Made by a program: the position numbers and the translations under genes. From Burkholderiales bacterium (GTDB lineage: Bacteria; Pseudomonadota; Gammaproteobacteria; Burkholderiales; Burkholderiaceae_C): a stretch of 64,000 nt of DNA. Shown here piece by piece: positions 45,161 to 52,986 of this stretch. Positions within the stretch are counted from its first letter, which is position 1, and the number at the start of each line of letters is the position of its first letter. The notes beneath the pieces are model-generated. The model had not been told where the DNA came from, ran no database searches, and saw only the letters and a program-made list of their open reading frames with translations. The DNA is taken from the NCBI GenBank assembly GCA_016185015.1, contig JACPOI010000020.1, positions 248,001 to 312,000 on the forward strand, given 5' to 3'.

Positions 45161-46171
45161 ATGAAGCTTGCCACCTACAAGGACGGTTCGCGCGACGGCC
45201 AGTTGGTCGTCGTCTCGCGCGACCTGAGCACGGCGCATTATGCGACCGGCATCGCCCACCACCTGCAGCAGGTGCTGGACGACTGGAACTTCCTCTCCCC
45301 GCAGCTGCAGGACCTGTACGTCACGCTCAACCAGGGCAAGGCGCGCCACGCCTTCCCCTTTGATCCGGCGATGTGCATGGCCCCGCTGCCGCGCGCCTAC
45401 CAGTGGGCCGATGGTTCGGCCTACATCAACCACGTGGAGCTGGTGCGCCTGGCGCGCAACTCCGAGGTCCCGGCCAACTACTACACCGAGCCGCTGATGT
45501 ACCAGGGCGGCAGCGACGACTTCCTGGGTCCGCGCGACGACGTGGTCTGTGTCAGCGAAGCGCATGGCATCGATTTCGAGGCCGAGGTCGCCGTGGTCAC
45601 CGCCGACGTGCCCATGGGCGCCGGGCCCGAGCAGGCGCTTGACGGCATCCGCCTGGTGATGATCGCCAACGACGTCAGCCTGCGCCACCTGATCCCCGAC
45701 GAGTTGGCCAAGAGCTTCGGTTTCCTGCAGAGCAAGCCGGCCACCGCCTTCGGCCCGGTGGCCGTCACACTCGATGAGCTGGGCGAAGCCTGGCAGCAGG
45801 GCAAGCTGCACCTCACCCTGCAAAGCGCCTGGAACGGCCGCACGGTCGGCATGTGCGAAGCCGGCGAGGAGATGACCTTCCACTTCGGCCAGCTCATTGC
45901 GCATCTCGCCAAGACGCGCAATGTGCGCGCCGGCAGCATCATCGGCTCAGGCACGGTGAGCAACCGCGCCACCGAGGTCAACGGCAAGAAGGAATGGAGC
46001 AAGGGCTACAGCTGCATCGCCGAGAAGCGCGCCATCGAGACCATCCTCGACGGCAGGCCCGCCACCGACTACATGAAGTTCGGCGACACCATCCGCATCG
46101 AGATGAAGGGCCGCGACGGCCAGTCGGTCTTTGGCGCCATCGAGCAGAAGATCGTGCCGCTGGCGAAATAA
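45161..46171 (+). CDS. Fumarylacetoacetate hydrolase family protein
   Basis: A 336-aa FAH-family enzyme with N-terminal MKLATYKDGSRDGQLVVVSR and the metal-binding core FEAEVAVVTADV, MIANDVSLR and SIIGSGTVSNR. Family members cleave carbon-carbon bonds of acylpyruvates in aromatic degradation. The length and the N-terminal domain resemble two-domain fumarylacetoacetases of Burkholderiales. It is divergent from the IclR regulator and ends at a clear terminator. Confidence 0.88.
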   Translation: MKLATYKDGSRDGQLVVVSRDLSTAHYATGIAHHLQQVLDDWNFLSPQLQDLYVTLNQGKARHAFPFDPAMCMAPLPRAYQWADGSAYINHVELVRLARNSEVPANYYTEPLMYQGGSDDFLGPRDDVVCVSEAHGIDFEAEVAVVTADVPMGAGPEQALDGIRLVMIANDVSLRHLIPDELAKSFGFLQSKPATAFGPVAVTLDELGEAWQQGKLHLTLQSAWNGRTVGMCEAGEEMTFHFGQLIAHLAKTRNVRAGSIIGSGTVSNRATEVNGKKEWSKGYSCIAEKRAIETILDGRPATDYMKFGDTIRIEMKGRDGQSVFGAIEQKIVPLAK

Positions 46172-46191
46172 GCCGCGGCGGGACCAAAAGC

Positions 46192-46215
46192 AAAGGGCGC
46201 CACCGGCGCCCTTTT
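46192..46215. terminator. Intrinsic terminator
   Basis: AAAGGGCGCC and GGCGCCCTTTT form a tight stem with a three-base loop and T run on the plus strand. It follows the FAH-family gene and may also serve the convergent gene at 46232 through its A/T-flanked arms. Confidence 0.88.
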
Positions 46216-46231
46216 CGTTGACGACAGGCTC

Positions 46232-46669
46232 TCAGGCCTGGCCGTTCATCTTGTCGTGTTTGAGGAAGTACTGCTTGGCCATGGCCACCAGCTGGCCGTC
46301 GCTGGGGTGGTCGCTGGTGACGACACCGACGATGGCCTGGTCGACGGCCTTGTCGTGGCGTGCGCAATGCGCCTTGAACTCGTCCTTGGCCTGGGCCGGG
46401 CCGGTCACCAGGACTTCGTGCACACCCTTGAGGGCCTCGGCGATCGAGTGGTAATAAGTTTCGTCGCCGCTGCTGTGGCCGCCGGCAGGGCTGTGGTGGC
46501 CGCTGGCGCTGTCACCACGGCCCGAGCCCTGGTGCGAGCCCGTGTGGCCGCCGGTGGCCTTGTGATGGCTGCGCGACTTGATCTTCTGCGCGGCGATGTG
46601 CTCGCGGTCGAACAGGATGACGTGGGCTTCGGAACGGTCGAGCCAGACGATGGCGTGGAAGGTGGGCAT
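46232..46669 (-). CDS. eRF1-domain-3-like protein with His-rich linker
   Basis: A 145-aa protein whose ends FHAIVWLDRSEAHVILFDRE and VLVTGPAQAKDEFKAHC, SDHPSDGQLVAMAKQYF resemble bacterial eRF1-domain-3 (baeRF, host-attachment-like) proteins, often labelled translational machinery protein. In the middle is a spacer of about 35 residues rich in His, Gly and Ser. The chemical role is unknown; the spacer could bind metal. It shares a strand with the DksA-type gene 43 bases upstream. Confidence 0.7.
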   Translation of the reverse strand: MPTFHAIVWLDRSEAHVILFDREHIAAQKIKSRSHHKATGGHTGSHQGSGRGDSASGHHSPAGGHSSGDETYYHSIAEALKGVHEVLVTGPAQAKDEFKAHCARHDKAVDQAIVGVVTSDHPSDGQLVAMAKQYFLKHDKMNGQA

Positions 46670-46712
46670 GGTGGGTTCTTTCTCTTGGTCGTGAGGAGGG
46701 GAAGGGCGCGCT

Positions 46713-47084
46713 TCAGGCGTGCCGACGGTGTTCGAGCTTGTCCTGGCAGCTGATGCAGCGCGGCGTCTCGGGCGCCGCATGCAGGCGTGCGGCCGGTATG
46801 TCGGTGCCGCAGTCGGTGCACACGCCATAGGTTCCGGCCTCGATGCGCTTGAGCGCGGCGTCCACGGCATCAAGCTCGGCGCTCTCGCGGGCGTCGAGCG
46901 TGAACTCCAGGTCGCGCTCGGTTTCCTGCTGGGCGCGGGAGTCTTCCTTTTGTCCGCCGAAATGATCGGCCGAAGCCTGGGCGCGGCCGACGTTGCCGCC
47001 GCGCAGGCTGGCCAGCTGGGCCAGCAGGGTGGTGCGCTGCTGCAGCAATTGCTGCTTGAAGGGCGCGGTGATCTGGGTGCTCAT
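46713..47084 (-). CDS. TraR/DksA family zinc-finger protein
   Basis: A 123-aa protein with an N-terminal coiled-coil (FKQQLLQQRTTLLAQL) and a C-terminal C4 zinc finger: YGVCTDCG and RCISCQDKL, with the preceding GTYG turn. DksA-type proteins enter the RNA polymerase secondary channel. The coiled-coil tip Asp-Ala pair of DksA is not clear here; ESAELDAVDAALKRIEAG is the nearest. The start at 47084 (MSTQITAP) fits the family. Confidence 0.87.
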   Translation of the reverse strand: MSTQITAPFKQQLLQQRTTLLAQLASLRGGNVGRAQASADHFGGQKEDSRAQQETERDLEFTLDARESAELDAVDAALKRIEAGTYGVCTDCGTDIPAARLHAAPETPRCISCQDKLEHRRHA

Positions 47085-47191
47085 GCGGTATCTCCTGGTC
47101 GGTCTGGCTTCATCATGCGCTCCTACTCTGCGCCGGTCTTTGACACAGGTCAAGACCGGTGCCGGCCGCGGCCCCGGAGGGGTCGGCCATA

Positions 47192-47557
47192 ATGCATTTC
47201 ATGCAGACCCTGCGCCAAGCTCGCTTCCTCGCCCGCCTCGTGCTGGTGTGGTTCGCATTGGCGCTGGGGGCCGCCATTGCTTCCCCCCTCGTGAAGCCGC
47301 AGGCCATCGAGCTGGTCTGCGCCAGCGGCGGGGCCATGAAGCTCATCGTCAAGAGCGATGACGGCAGCCAGGCCCCCTCCAGCCACACGCTGGATTGCCC
47401 CCTGTGCGCCACGGTCGGCGCACCGCCGCCCCTGGCCCAGCCCGCGGCAACACTGCCCGACGTGCTGGCGCACGTGCTGCTCCCCGTCGCAGCGGCGCAC
47501 ATCGCCGGCCGCACGGCTGCGCCGCTGCCCGCCCGCGGCCCTCCCACCCTCTCCTGA
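47192..47557 (+). CDS. DUF2946 family protein
   Basis: A 121-aa small exported or membrane protein: a basic start, a hydrophobic segment (LVLVWFALALGAAIA), then LVCASGGAMKLIV and the conserved LDCPLC. DUF2946 genes are frequently next to TonB receptors, YcnI and PCuAC, and are suspected in copper handling; the same neighbours follow here. A Met three codons downstream (47201) is an equally good start. It begins the probable copper cluster. Confidence 0.75.
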   Translation: MHFMQTLRQARFLARLVLVWFALALGAAIASPLVKPQAIELVCASGGAMKLIVKSDDGSQAPSSHTLDCPLCATVGAPPPLAQPAATLPDVLAHVLLPVAAAHIAGRTAAPLPARGPPTLS

Positions 47558-47634
47558 TCCATCGCTGAGCAGCCCCGGCCCTCCGCTCCTTCGGAAGGCC
47601 TGGCTGCATGTCCTGATGTTTGCGGAGAGTGTTC

Positions 47635-49932
47635 ATGCGGAAGAACCGCCTGGCCATGGCCCTGGCCCTGGCTTTCCCTTTTGCCTTTCAGGCTTCGGCC
47701 CAGAGCCTCACGGCGCCGGCCGAAGCCGACACACCGGTGAAGTCGCTCGGTGTCGTCACGGTCCATAGTGGCCAGCCCACCTCGCTGCCCACGCAGATCC
47801 CCGCCACCATTGAAGGCGTGACGCGCGAGCAGATCGCCGAAACCGTCAACGCCACCGACAGCGAAGACGCGCTCAAGTATTTCCCCAGCCTGCTGGTGCG
47901 CAAGCGTTATGTCGGCGACTACAACCACGCCGTGCTGTCCAGCCGTGCTTCGGGCACAGGCAACAGCGCGCGTTCGGCGGTGTATGCCGACGGCATCCTG
48001 CTGTCCAACTACCTGGGCAATGGCGCCACCTATGCGCCGCGCTGGGGTATGGTGAGCCCGGAGGAGATCGAGCGCGTCGACGTCATGTACGGCCCCTACT
48101 CTGCGGCCTACCCCGGCAACTCGGTAGGCGCGGTGGTGGACTACGTGACGCGCATGCCCAGCCGCTTCGAAGGCGCGGTGAACCTCAGCACCTGGCGCCA
48201 GGACTTCAAGCTCTACAACAGCAGTGCCAGCTATGGCGGCAGCCAGGGCAGCGCCTCGCTGGGCAGCCGCAACGGCGACTGGTCCTGGTGGGTCCATCTG
48301 AACCACACCGACAGCACCGGGCAGCCCCTGGTGTTCGCCACCAAGCTGCTGACAGCCACGGGCGGGGCCGGCACCACGCCGGTGAGCGGCGCAGTGCGTG
48401 CGCCCAACACCACGGGTGCGGACAACTACATCCTGGGCACCAACACCCAGTACCGCACCGTGCAGGACCAGGCCCGGATCAAGCTGGCCTACGACGTCTC
48501 GCCTACGCTGCGCGCCAGCTACACCCTGGGCAGCTGGGCCAACACCGCCGAGGGCACGCCGCAGAGTTATCTGCGCGACACGGCAGGTAATGCGGTGTAC
48601 TACGGCGACGTGCAGATCAACGGCCAGAACTACAACGTCAACAACGCCTTCAACGCCTCGCGCGAAAACCTGGCCCATGTGATGCACGGCCTCTCGCTCA
48701 AGAGCAACACCAGGGGCGAGTGGGACGGGGAACTTGCGACCAGCGTCTATGACTATGGCCGCGACCAGCTGCGCGCGGCCACGCTCTCGGCCACTTCCAC
48801 CCTCAGCGGCGGCGCGGGCACGATCACCGACCAGCAGGGTACCGGCTGGTCCACCGTGGTGGCGCGCGGCACCTGGCGGCCCCAGGGCCTGCAGGGCACG
48901 CACATCGTGGACTTCGGCGCCCAGCAGGACCACTACCAGCTGCGCATCCTCAAGTCCAATATCGCCGGCAATTGGCTGACCGATGCTGCGGGTTCACTCA
49001 ACAGCGACGTGGGCGGCAAGACCCGGACCCAGGCCTTCTACGGCCAGGACAGCTGGGCCTTTGCGCCGCGCTGGAAGACGGTGCTGGGCGCGCGTGTGGA
49101 GCAATGGAGCGCATCGGGCGGTTACACCCGCCTCAGCGGCTCCACGCCGGTGGACTACGCCAGTCGCAACGAAACCCATGTCTCGCCCAAGGCCGCACTG
49201 GCCTACCAGTGGTCGTCCGACAAGGTGCTCAAGGCCGCCACCGGCCGCGCCGTGCGTTTCCCCACCGTGCAGGAGCTCTACGGTTCCACCTCCAACGCCA
49301 ACCTCTCCTTCGTGAACGACCCCAATCTGGCCCCGGAAACATCCTGGACCACCGAGCTCACGCTGGAACAGGACCTGGGCCGCGGCCTGCTGCGCCTGAC
49401 CGTGTTCAACGAGGACACACGTGATGCGCTCTACGCCCAGCTCATTCCCGGCAGCAGCACCACCAGCCGCGTGCAGAACATCGACGCGGTCAACACCAAG
49501 GGGGTGGAGCTGGCCTACAACGGCAGCGACGTGCAGCTCAACGGGCTGGAACTGTCCGGCAGCCTGACCTACGCAGACTCGCGCATCGTCAGCAACCCGG
49601 CCTACCCGCAGAGCGTGGGCAAATACCAGCCGCGCGTGCCGGTCTGGCGCGCCACCGCGCTGGCCAGCTACCGCTTCGACGAGAAGCAGAGCGGCTCTCT
49701 GGGCGTGCGCTACAGCGGGCCACAGTATTCGACGCTGAACAACGCCGACATCAACGGCTATGCCTACACGGGCGCCAGCAGCTATCTGGTGACCGACGTG
49801 CGCTGGCGTTACCGCATGAATGCCCAGACCGTGGCTTCGCTGGGCATCGACAACCTGACCGACGAAAGCTACTGGAACTTCCATCCCTATCCGCAGCGTA
49901 CCTACGTGGCGGATCTCAAAGTCAATTTCTGA
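47635..49932 (+). CDS. TonB-dependent outer-membrane receptor, probably for copper
   Basis: A 765-aa receptor with a signal peptide (MRKNRLAMALALAF to SAQS), a plug domain with SAVYADGILLSNYLGNG and IERVDVMYGPYSAAYPGNSVG, and a beta-barrel ending in Phe (YVADLKVNF), as required for BAM. The specificity is inferred from flanking DUF2946, YcnI and PCuAC genes; copper receptors of the OprC/NosA type are the best guess, but no metal motif is decisive. A TTG at 47620 would add five residues. Confidence 0.88.
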   Translation: MRKNRLAMALALAFPFAFQASAQSLTAPAEADTPVKSLGVVTVHSGQPTSLPTQIPATIEGVTREQIAETVNATDSEDALKYFPSLLVRKRYVGDYNHAVLSSRASGTGNSARSAVYADGILLSNYLGNGATYAPRWGMVSPEEIERVDVMYGPYSAAYPGNSVGAVVDYVTRMPSRFEGAVNLSTWRQDFKLYNSSASYGGSQGSASLGSRNGDWSWWVHLNHTDSTGQPLVFATKLLTATGGAGTTPVSGAVRAPNTTGADNYILGTNTQYRTVQDQARIKLAYDVSPTLRASYTLGSWANTAEGTPQSYLRDTAGNAVYYGDVQINGQNYNVNNAFNASRENLAHVMHGLSLKSNTRGEWDGELATSVYDYGRDQLRAATLSATSTLSGGAGTITDQQGTGWSTVVARGTWRPQGLQGTHIVDFGAQQDHYQLRILKSNIAGNWLTDAAGSLNSDVGGKTRTQAFYGQDSWAFAPRWKTVLGARVEQWSASGGYTRLSGSTPVDYASRNETHVSPKAALAYQWSSDKVLKAATGRAVRFPTVQELYGSTSNANLSFVNDPNLAPETSWTTELTLEQDLGRGLLRLTVFNEDTRDALYAQLIPGSSTTSRVQNIDAVNTKGVELAYNGSDVQLNGLELSGSLTYADSRIVSNPAYPQSVGKYQPRVPVWRATALASYRFDEKQSGSLGVRYSGPQYSTLNNADINGYAYTGASSYLVTDVRWRYRMNAQTVASLGIDNLTDESYWNFHPYPQRTYVADLKVNF

Positions 49933-49943
49933 AACGAGCCTTC

Positions 49944-50486
49944 ATGAAAAATCTTTTTGCTTTCCTGTTCAGCGCCGCCTTGTTGCCCATCGCCACGCCA
50001 GCGTCGGCCCACATCGTCCTGGAAGACCAGGCCGCGCTGGCCGGCAGCAGCTACCGCGCGACCTTCCGCGTGGGCCACGGCTGCAGCGGCAGTCCGACCA
50101 CGGCCCTCCGTGTGTTCCTGCCCGCCGGCGTGCGCGGCGCCAAGCCCATGCCCAAGGCGGGCTGGACCCTGGCCGTACGGCGCGAGGTCCTGGCCCAGCC
50201 CTACGACAGCCATGGCAAGACCGTGCGCGAGGACGTGGTCGAGATCAGCTGGACCGCCAGCGCGCCCGAGTACGCGCTGCCCGACGACTGGTACGACGAG
50301 TTCGTGTTGCGCGCCACGCTGCCGGCCCAGGCCGGCCCCCTGTGGTTCCGTGTGGTGCAGACCTGCGCCAGCGGCCAGCTCGACTGGGCCGACATCCCGG
50401 CCCGGGGCACGTCCACCCGCGGCCTGAAGGCGCCCGCCGTCCTGCTCGAAGTCCTGCCCTCGGGCGCGACCGGGCACAGGCACTGA
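49944..50486 (+). CDS. YcnI family copper-binding protein (DUF1775)
   Basis: A 180-aa periplasmic protein whose signal peptide ends SASA-type, leaving mature His23 as the N-terminus (HIVLEDQAALAGSSYRA). YcnI proteins bind Cu(II) through this N-terminal His in a monohistidine brace. VGHGCSGSPTTALRVFLP and DDWYDEFVLRA are family features. It starts 11 bases after the TonB receptor stop and precedes PCuAC by 40 bases. Confidence 0.88.
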   Translation: MKNLFAFLFSAALLPIATPASAHIVLEDQAALAGSSYRATFRVGHGCSGSPTTALRVFLPAGVRGAKPMPKAGWTLAVRREVLAQPYDSHGKTVREDVVEISWTASAPEYALPDDWYDEFVLRATLPAQAGPLWFRVVQTCASGQLDWADIPARGTSTRGLKAPAVLLEVLPSGATGHRH

Positions 50487-50526
50487 GTTTTCTTTCCCCG
50501 TATAGTTTTTCAACAGGAGTACCACC

Positions 50527-51000
50527 ATGTTTAACAAATCCATCCATGCCCTGATCGCTGCGCTCGCCCTGGCCGCAGGCGTGGCCCACGCGCAGGCCGT
50601 CGACGTGCGCGAGGCCTGGGTCCGTGCCACCGTGCCGGGCCAGAAGTCCAGCGGCGCCTTCATGAAGCTCACGGCGAAGGAGGGCACGCGCCTGGTCGGC
50701 GCCGATTCGCCGGTGGCCGGCATCACCGAGGTGCACGAGATGAAGATGGAGGGCGACGTCATGAAGATGCGCGCCGCACCGGACGTCGAACTACCAGCCG
50801 GCAAGACCGTGGAGTTCAAGCCCGGCGGTTACCACGTCATGCTGATGGATCTCAAGACCCCGCTGAAGAAGGACAGCGCCATCCCCCTGACCCTGCTCTT
50901 CAAGGATGCCAAGGGGGTAGAGAGCAAGGTCGAGGTGCAGCTGCCGGTGCGCAGCATGGCGCCGGGTGCTGCCGACCACGGCGCCGGCATGAAGCACTGA
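50527..51000 (+). CDS. PCuAC-type periplasmic copper chaperone
   Basis: A 157-aa protein with a signal peptide (ending near VAHAQA) and the full copper motif: His70, Met81, His103 and Met105, fitting H-x10-M-x21-H-x-M. PCuAC delivers Cu(I) to the CuA or CuB centres of cytochrome oxidases. A second His/Met-containing tail (HGAGMKH) ends the protein. GGAG precedes the ATG. It closes the copper cluster. Confidence 0.93.
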   Translation: MFNKSIHALIAALALAAGVAHAQAVDVREAWVRATVPGQKSSGAFMKLTAKEGTRLVGADSPVAGITEVHEMKMEGDVMKMRAAPDVELPAGKTVEFKPGGYHVMLMDLKTPLKKDSAIPLTLLFKDAKGVESKVEVQLPVRSMAPGAADHGAGMKH

Positions 51001-51027
51001 CAAGAAGGGAAACTCGTGCAGCAATCG

Positions 51028-51100
51028 TAGCGAGCAGCCCGAGCGCAAGGCGGACGGAGCGCAGGAACCGGAACGTACGCAGGTACGTGAGGATTCCGAC
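51028..51100. repeat. Intergenic structured repeat, copy 2
   Basis: Shares sequence and fold with 13561-13637: outer arm GGAA/TTCC, internal loop CCGGA/GAGGA, inner stem ACGTAC/GTACGT around GCAG. It stands in the 212-base gap between the convergent PCuAC and GntR genes. Confidence 0.65.
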
Positions 51101-51120
51101 AACGAAGTTGCGGTGTAGGC

Positions 51121-51142
51121 TAACTTTCGTTTGCGAAAGTTA
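51121..51142. terminator. Perfect 9-bp hairpin between convergent genes
   Basis: TAACTTTCG, TTTG, CGAAAGTTA is a perfect stem-loop between the PCuAC and GntR genes, directly after repeat copy 2. It may contribute to transcript ends, though it has no T run. Confidence 0.4.
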
Positions 51143-51212
51143 AGCGCAGCGGCCGGAGCCAACACCGCCCAACGATGCGATTCGGGTTGCGCAGTAGATT
51201 GATGCGCGAGTT

Positions 51213-51881
51213 TCAGCGGCCCAGCAGGTTGCGCTGCACGTGCTGCAGGTGGCCGCGTGTGCACTCCAGCGCACGCTCCAGGTCACGCTCGCGCAGCGCG
51301 GCGACCAGCTCGCGGTGTTCCTGCTGGTAGGCTGCGCGCCGTTCGGGCGTGACGCTCTTGCGCTTGAGCATGCCCCATTCGCCCTGCGTGCGCGCCTGGT
51401 TCATGAGCTTGAAGACCTGGCCCACGAAGCTGTTGTGCGCCGCCTCGGCGATCACCTCGTGCAGCAGCCCGTCCCAGTGCTCGAAGTCTTCCAGCGTACG
51501 GGCCTGCTCGGCGCGTTCGCAGCACTGGGCCATGCGTGTGAAATCGGCCGGCGTGGCATTGCGGATCACCATCTCCACAATGGCCGGCTCCAGCGCCATG
51601 CGCACTTCCATCAGCTCGGCCGGGCTTACGGCCGCGACGGCCGGCGCTTCGAGTGCCGGCAGCAGGGTGGCGATGCGTTCGCTCACATAGGTGCCGCTGC
51701 CCACGGTCTGAGTGATCAGGCCGAGCTCCTTGAGCTGTCCCAGCACACGCCGCACGGCCGAGCGACCCAGGCCGTACTCGGCGCACAGCGCGCGTTCGGT
51801 CGGGATGCGGTGGCCGGCGCGCCAGATGCCAGATTTCAGCTTGTCGAGCAGGGTTTCGCGGAGCAGGGCAGACGGGTCCAT
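51213..51881 (-). CDS. GntR/FadR family transcriptional regulator
   Basis: A 222-aa FCD-type GntR regulator with the winged helix GHRIPTERALCAEYGLGRSAV and VRRVLGQLKELGLITQ, and an FCD ligand domain (FEHWDGLLHEVIAEAAHN, with the metal-site Asp and His). The start at 51881 (MDPSALL) is preferred; an upstream start adds 16 residues. It is divergent from the FAH-Bug pair, which it probably regulates through the paired repeats at 51924 and 52012. Confidence 0.9.
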   Translation of the reverse strand: MDPSALLRETLLDKLKSGIWRAGHRIPTERALCAEYGLGRSAVRRVLGQLKELGLITQTVGSGTYVSERIATLLPALEAPAVAAVSPAELMEVRMALEPAIVEMVIRNATPADFTRMAQCCERAEQARTLEDFEHWDGLLHEVIAEAAHNSFVGQVFKLMNQARTQGEWGMLKRKSVTPERRAAYQQEHRELVAALRERDLERALECTRGHLQHVQRNLLGR

Positions 51882-51923
51882 GGTGCGGGGCGGGCGGTGA
51901 AGCCGTGATCTTAGCAAGCAAAC

Positions 51924-51940
51924 AACCAAAGCAGACCAAT
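51924..51940. promoter_or_regulatory. Candidate GntR operator, copy 1
   Basis: AACCAA-N5-ACCAAT, identical in layout to the site at 52012-52028, 88 bases apart. It lies in the shared upstream region of the GntR and FAH genes. Confidence 0.4.
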
Positions 51941-52011
51941 ATGAACACCAGCTACGTGTTTTCCACTGAACTCAGAGGAGAGTCCGGTCTTTATAATTTC
52001 AATCCAAGATA

Positions 52012-52028
52012 AACCAATCGCAACCAAT
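52012..52028. promoter_or_regulatory. Candidate GntR operator, copy 2
   Basis: Second AACCAA-N5-ACCAAT, followed at once by the palindrome AACCGGTT (52029-52036), 31 bases before the FAH-family ATG, where binding would block initiation. Confidence 0.42.
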
Positions 52029-52058
52029 AACCGGTTGCCCTTTGCTGCAGGAGTTCGC

Positions 52059-52940
52059 ATGAAGATCGCACGTGTGCAAAAAGACGGCCAGATCCACCTG
52101 GCCCTGGTCAGTGAAGCCAAGCAGGAAGTCGCCCTGGTCGGCGGCCCGCTGGCCCAGCATCCCAACCCGGTGCTCAACGTCATCCAGCTCGGTGTGAGTG
52201 CGGCGCAGCTGCAGGCCGCCGTGATGGCGCGTGTCCCCATGGCCCAGGTGAAGTTCATGGCGCCGCTCTCGGCCTTCCTGCGCAACCCCTTCGCCGTGGG
52301 CAAGAACTACCACGAGCATGCGATGGAGTTCGACAAGAGCGGCTTCAACGCCACCAGCGGTGGTGCCTCGGCCATTCCCGCCTTCCCGCAGATCTTCACC
52401 AAGGCCACGCACACGCTCAACGGCCCGACCGATCCCATCCAGTTCAACCCCAAGCACACCCAGTCGGTGGACTACGAAGGCGAGATCGGTGTCGTCATTG
52501 GCACCACCTGCCGCAACGTCAGCAAGGCCGACGCCATGAAGCAGGTCTGGGGTTTTGTGGCCACGAACGACGTGACCGCGCGTGACCTGCAGAAAAACCA
52601 CGCGCAGTGGTTCCTGGGCAAGTCGCTCGACGGCTTCTGCCCGATCGGTCCGTGGATCACCACCACCGACGAAGCCCCCACCGACATGACCATGCAGACC
52701 TGGGTCAACGGCGAGCAGCGCCAGAACGCCCACATCTCGCAGCTGATCTTCGACGTGCCTACCCTGATCGAGCAGATGAGCGCCGCCATGACCCTGCTGC
52801 CTGGCGACATCATCCTCACCGGTACCTCGGTGGGCGTGGGCATCGGTTTCAACCCGCCCAAGTTCCTCAAGCACGGCGACGTCGTGCGCGTGGCCATCAG
52901 CGGCCTGGGCGAGCTCAATAATCCTGTCCAGGAAATCTGA
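52059..52940 (+). CDS. Fumarylacetoacetate hydrolase family protein
   Basis: A 293-aa single-domain FAH enzyme with the family core VGKNYHEHAMEF, DYEGEIGVVIGTTCRNV (metal Glu residues), VTARDLQ and GDIILTGTSVGVG. It likely cleaves or hydrates an acylpyruvate-type intermediate; the substrate is unknown. CAGGAG stands before the ATG at 52059, chosen over a GTG-like upstream start. The Bug gene follows after 46 bases, suggesting uptake and breakdown of one compound under GntR control. Confidence 0.88.
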   Translation: MKIARVQKDGQIHLALVSEAKQEVALVGGPLAQHPNPVLNVIQLGVSAAQLQAAVMARVPMAQVKFMAPLSAFLRNPFAVGKNYHEHAMEFDKSGFNATSGGASAIPAFPQIFTKATHTLNGPTDPIQFNPKHTQSVDYEGEIGVVIGTTCRNVSKADAMKQVWGFVATNDVTARDLQKNHAQWFLGKSLDGFCPIGPWITTTDEAPTDMTMQTWVNGEQRQNAHISQLIFDVPTLIEQMSAAMTLLPGDIILTGTSVGVGIGFNPPKFLKHGDVVRVAISGLGELNNPVQEI

Positions 52941-52986
52941 ACCCAGGTTCCGACCGAGACTTTCGTTCCACAACGAGGAGATCCCC

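Noticed and set aside
47113-48933. 606-codon minus-strand frame
   Set aside because: Antisense to DUF2946 and the TonB receptor, both of which have signal peptides and family motifs.
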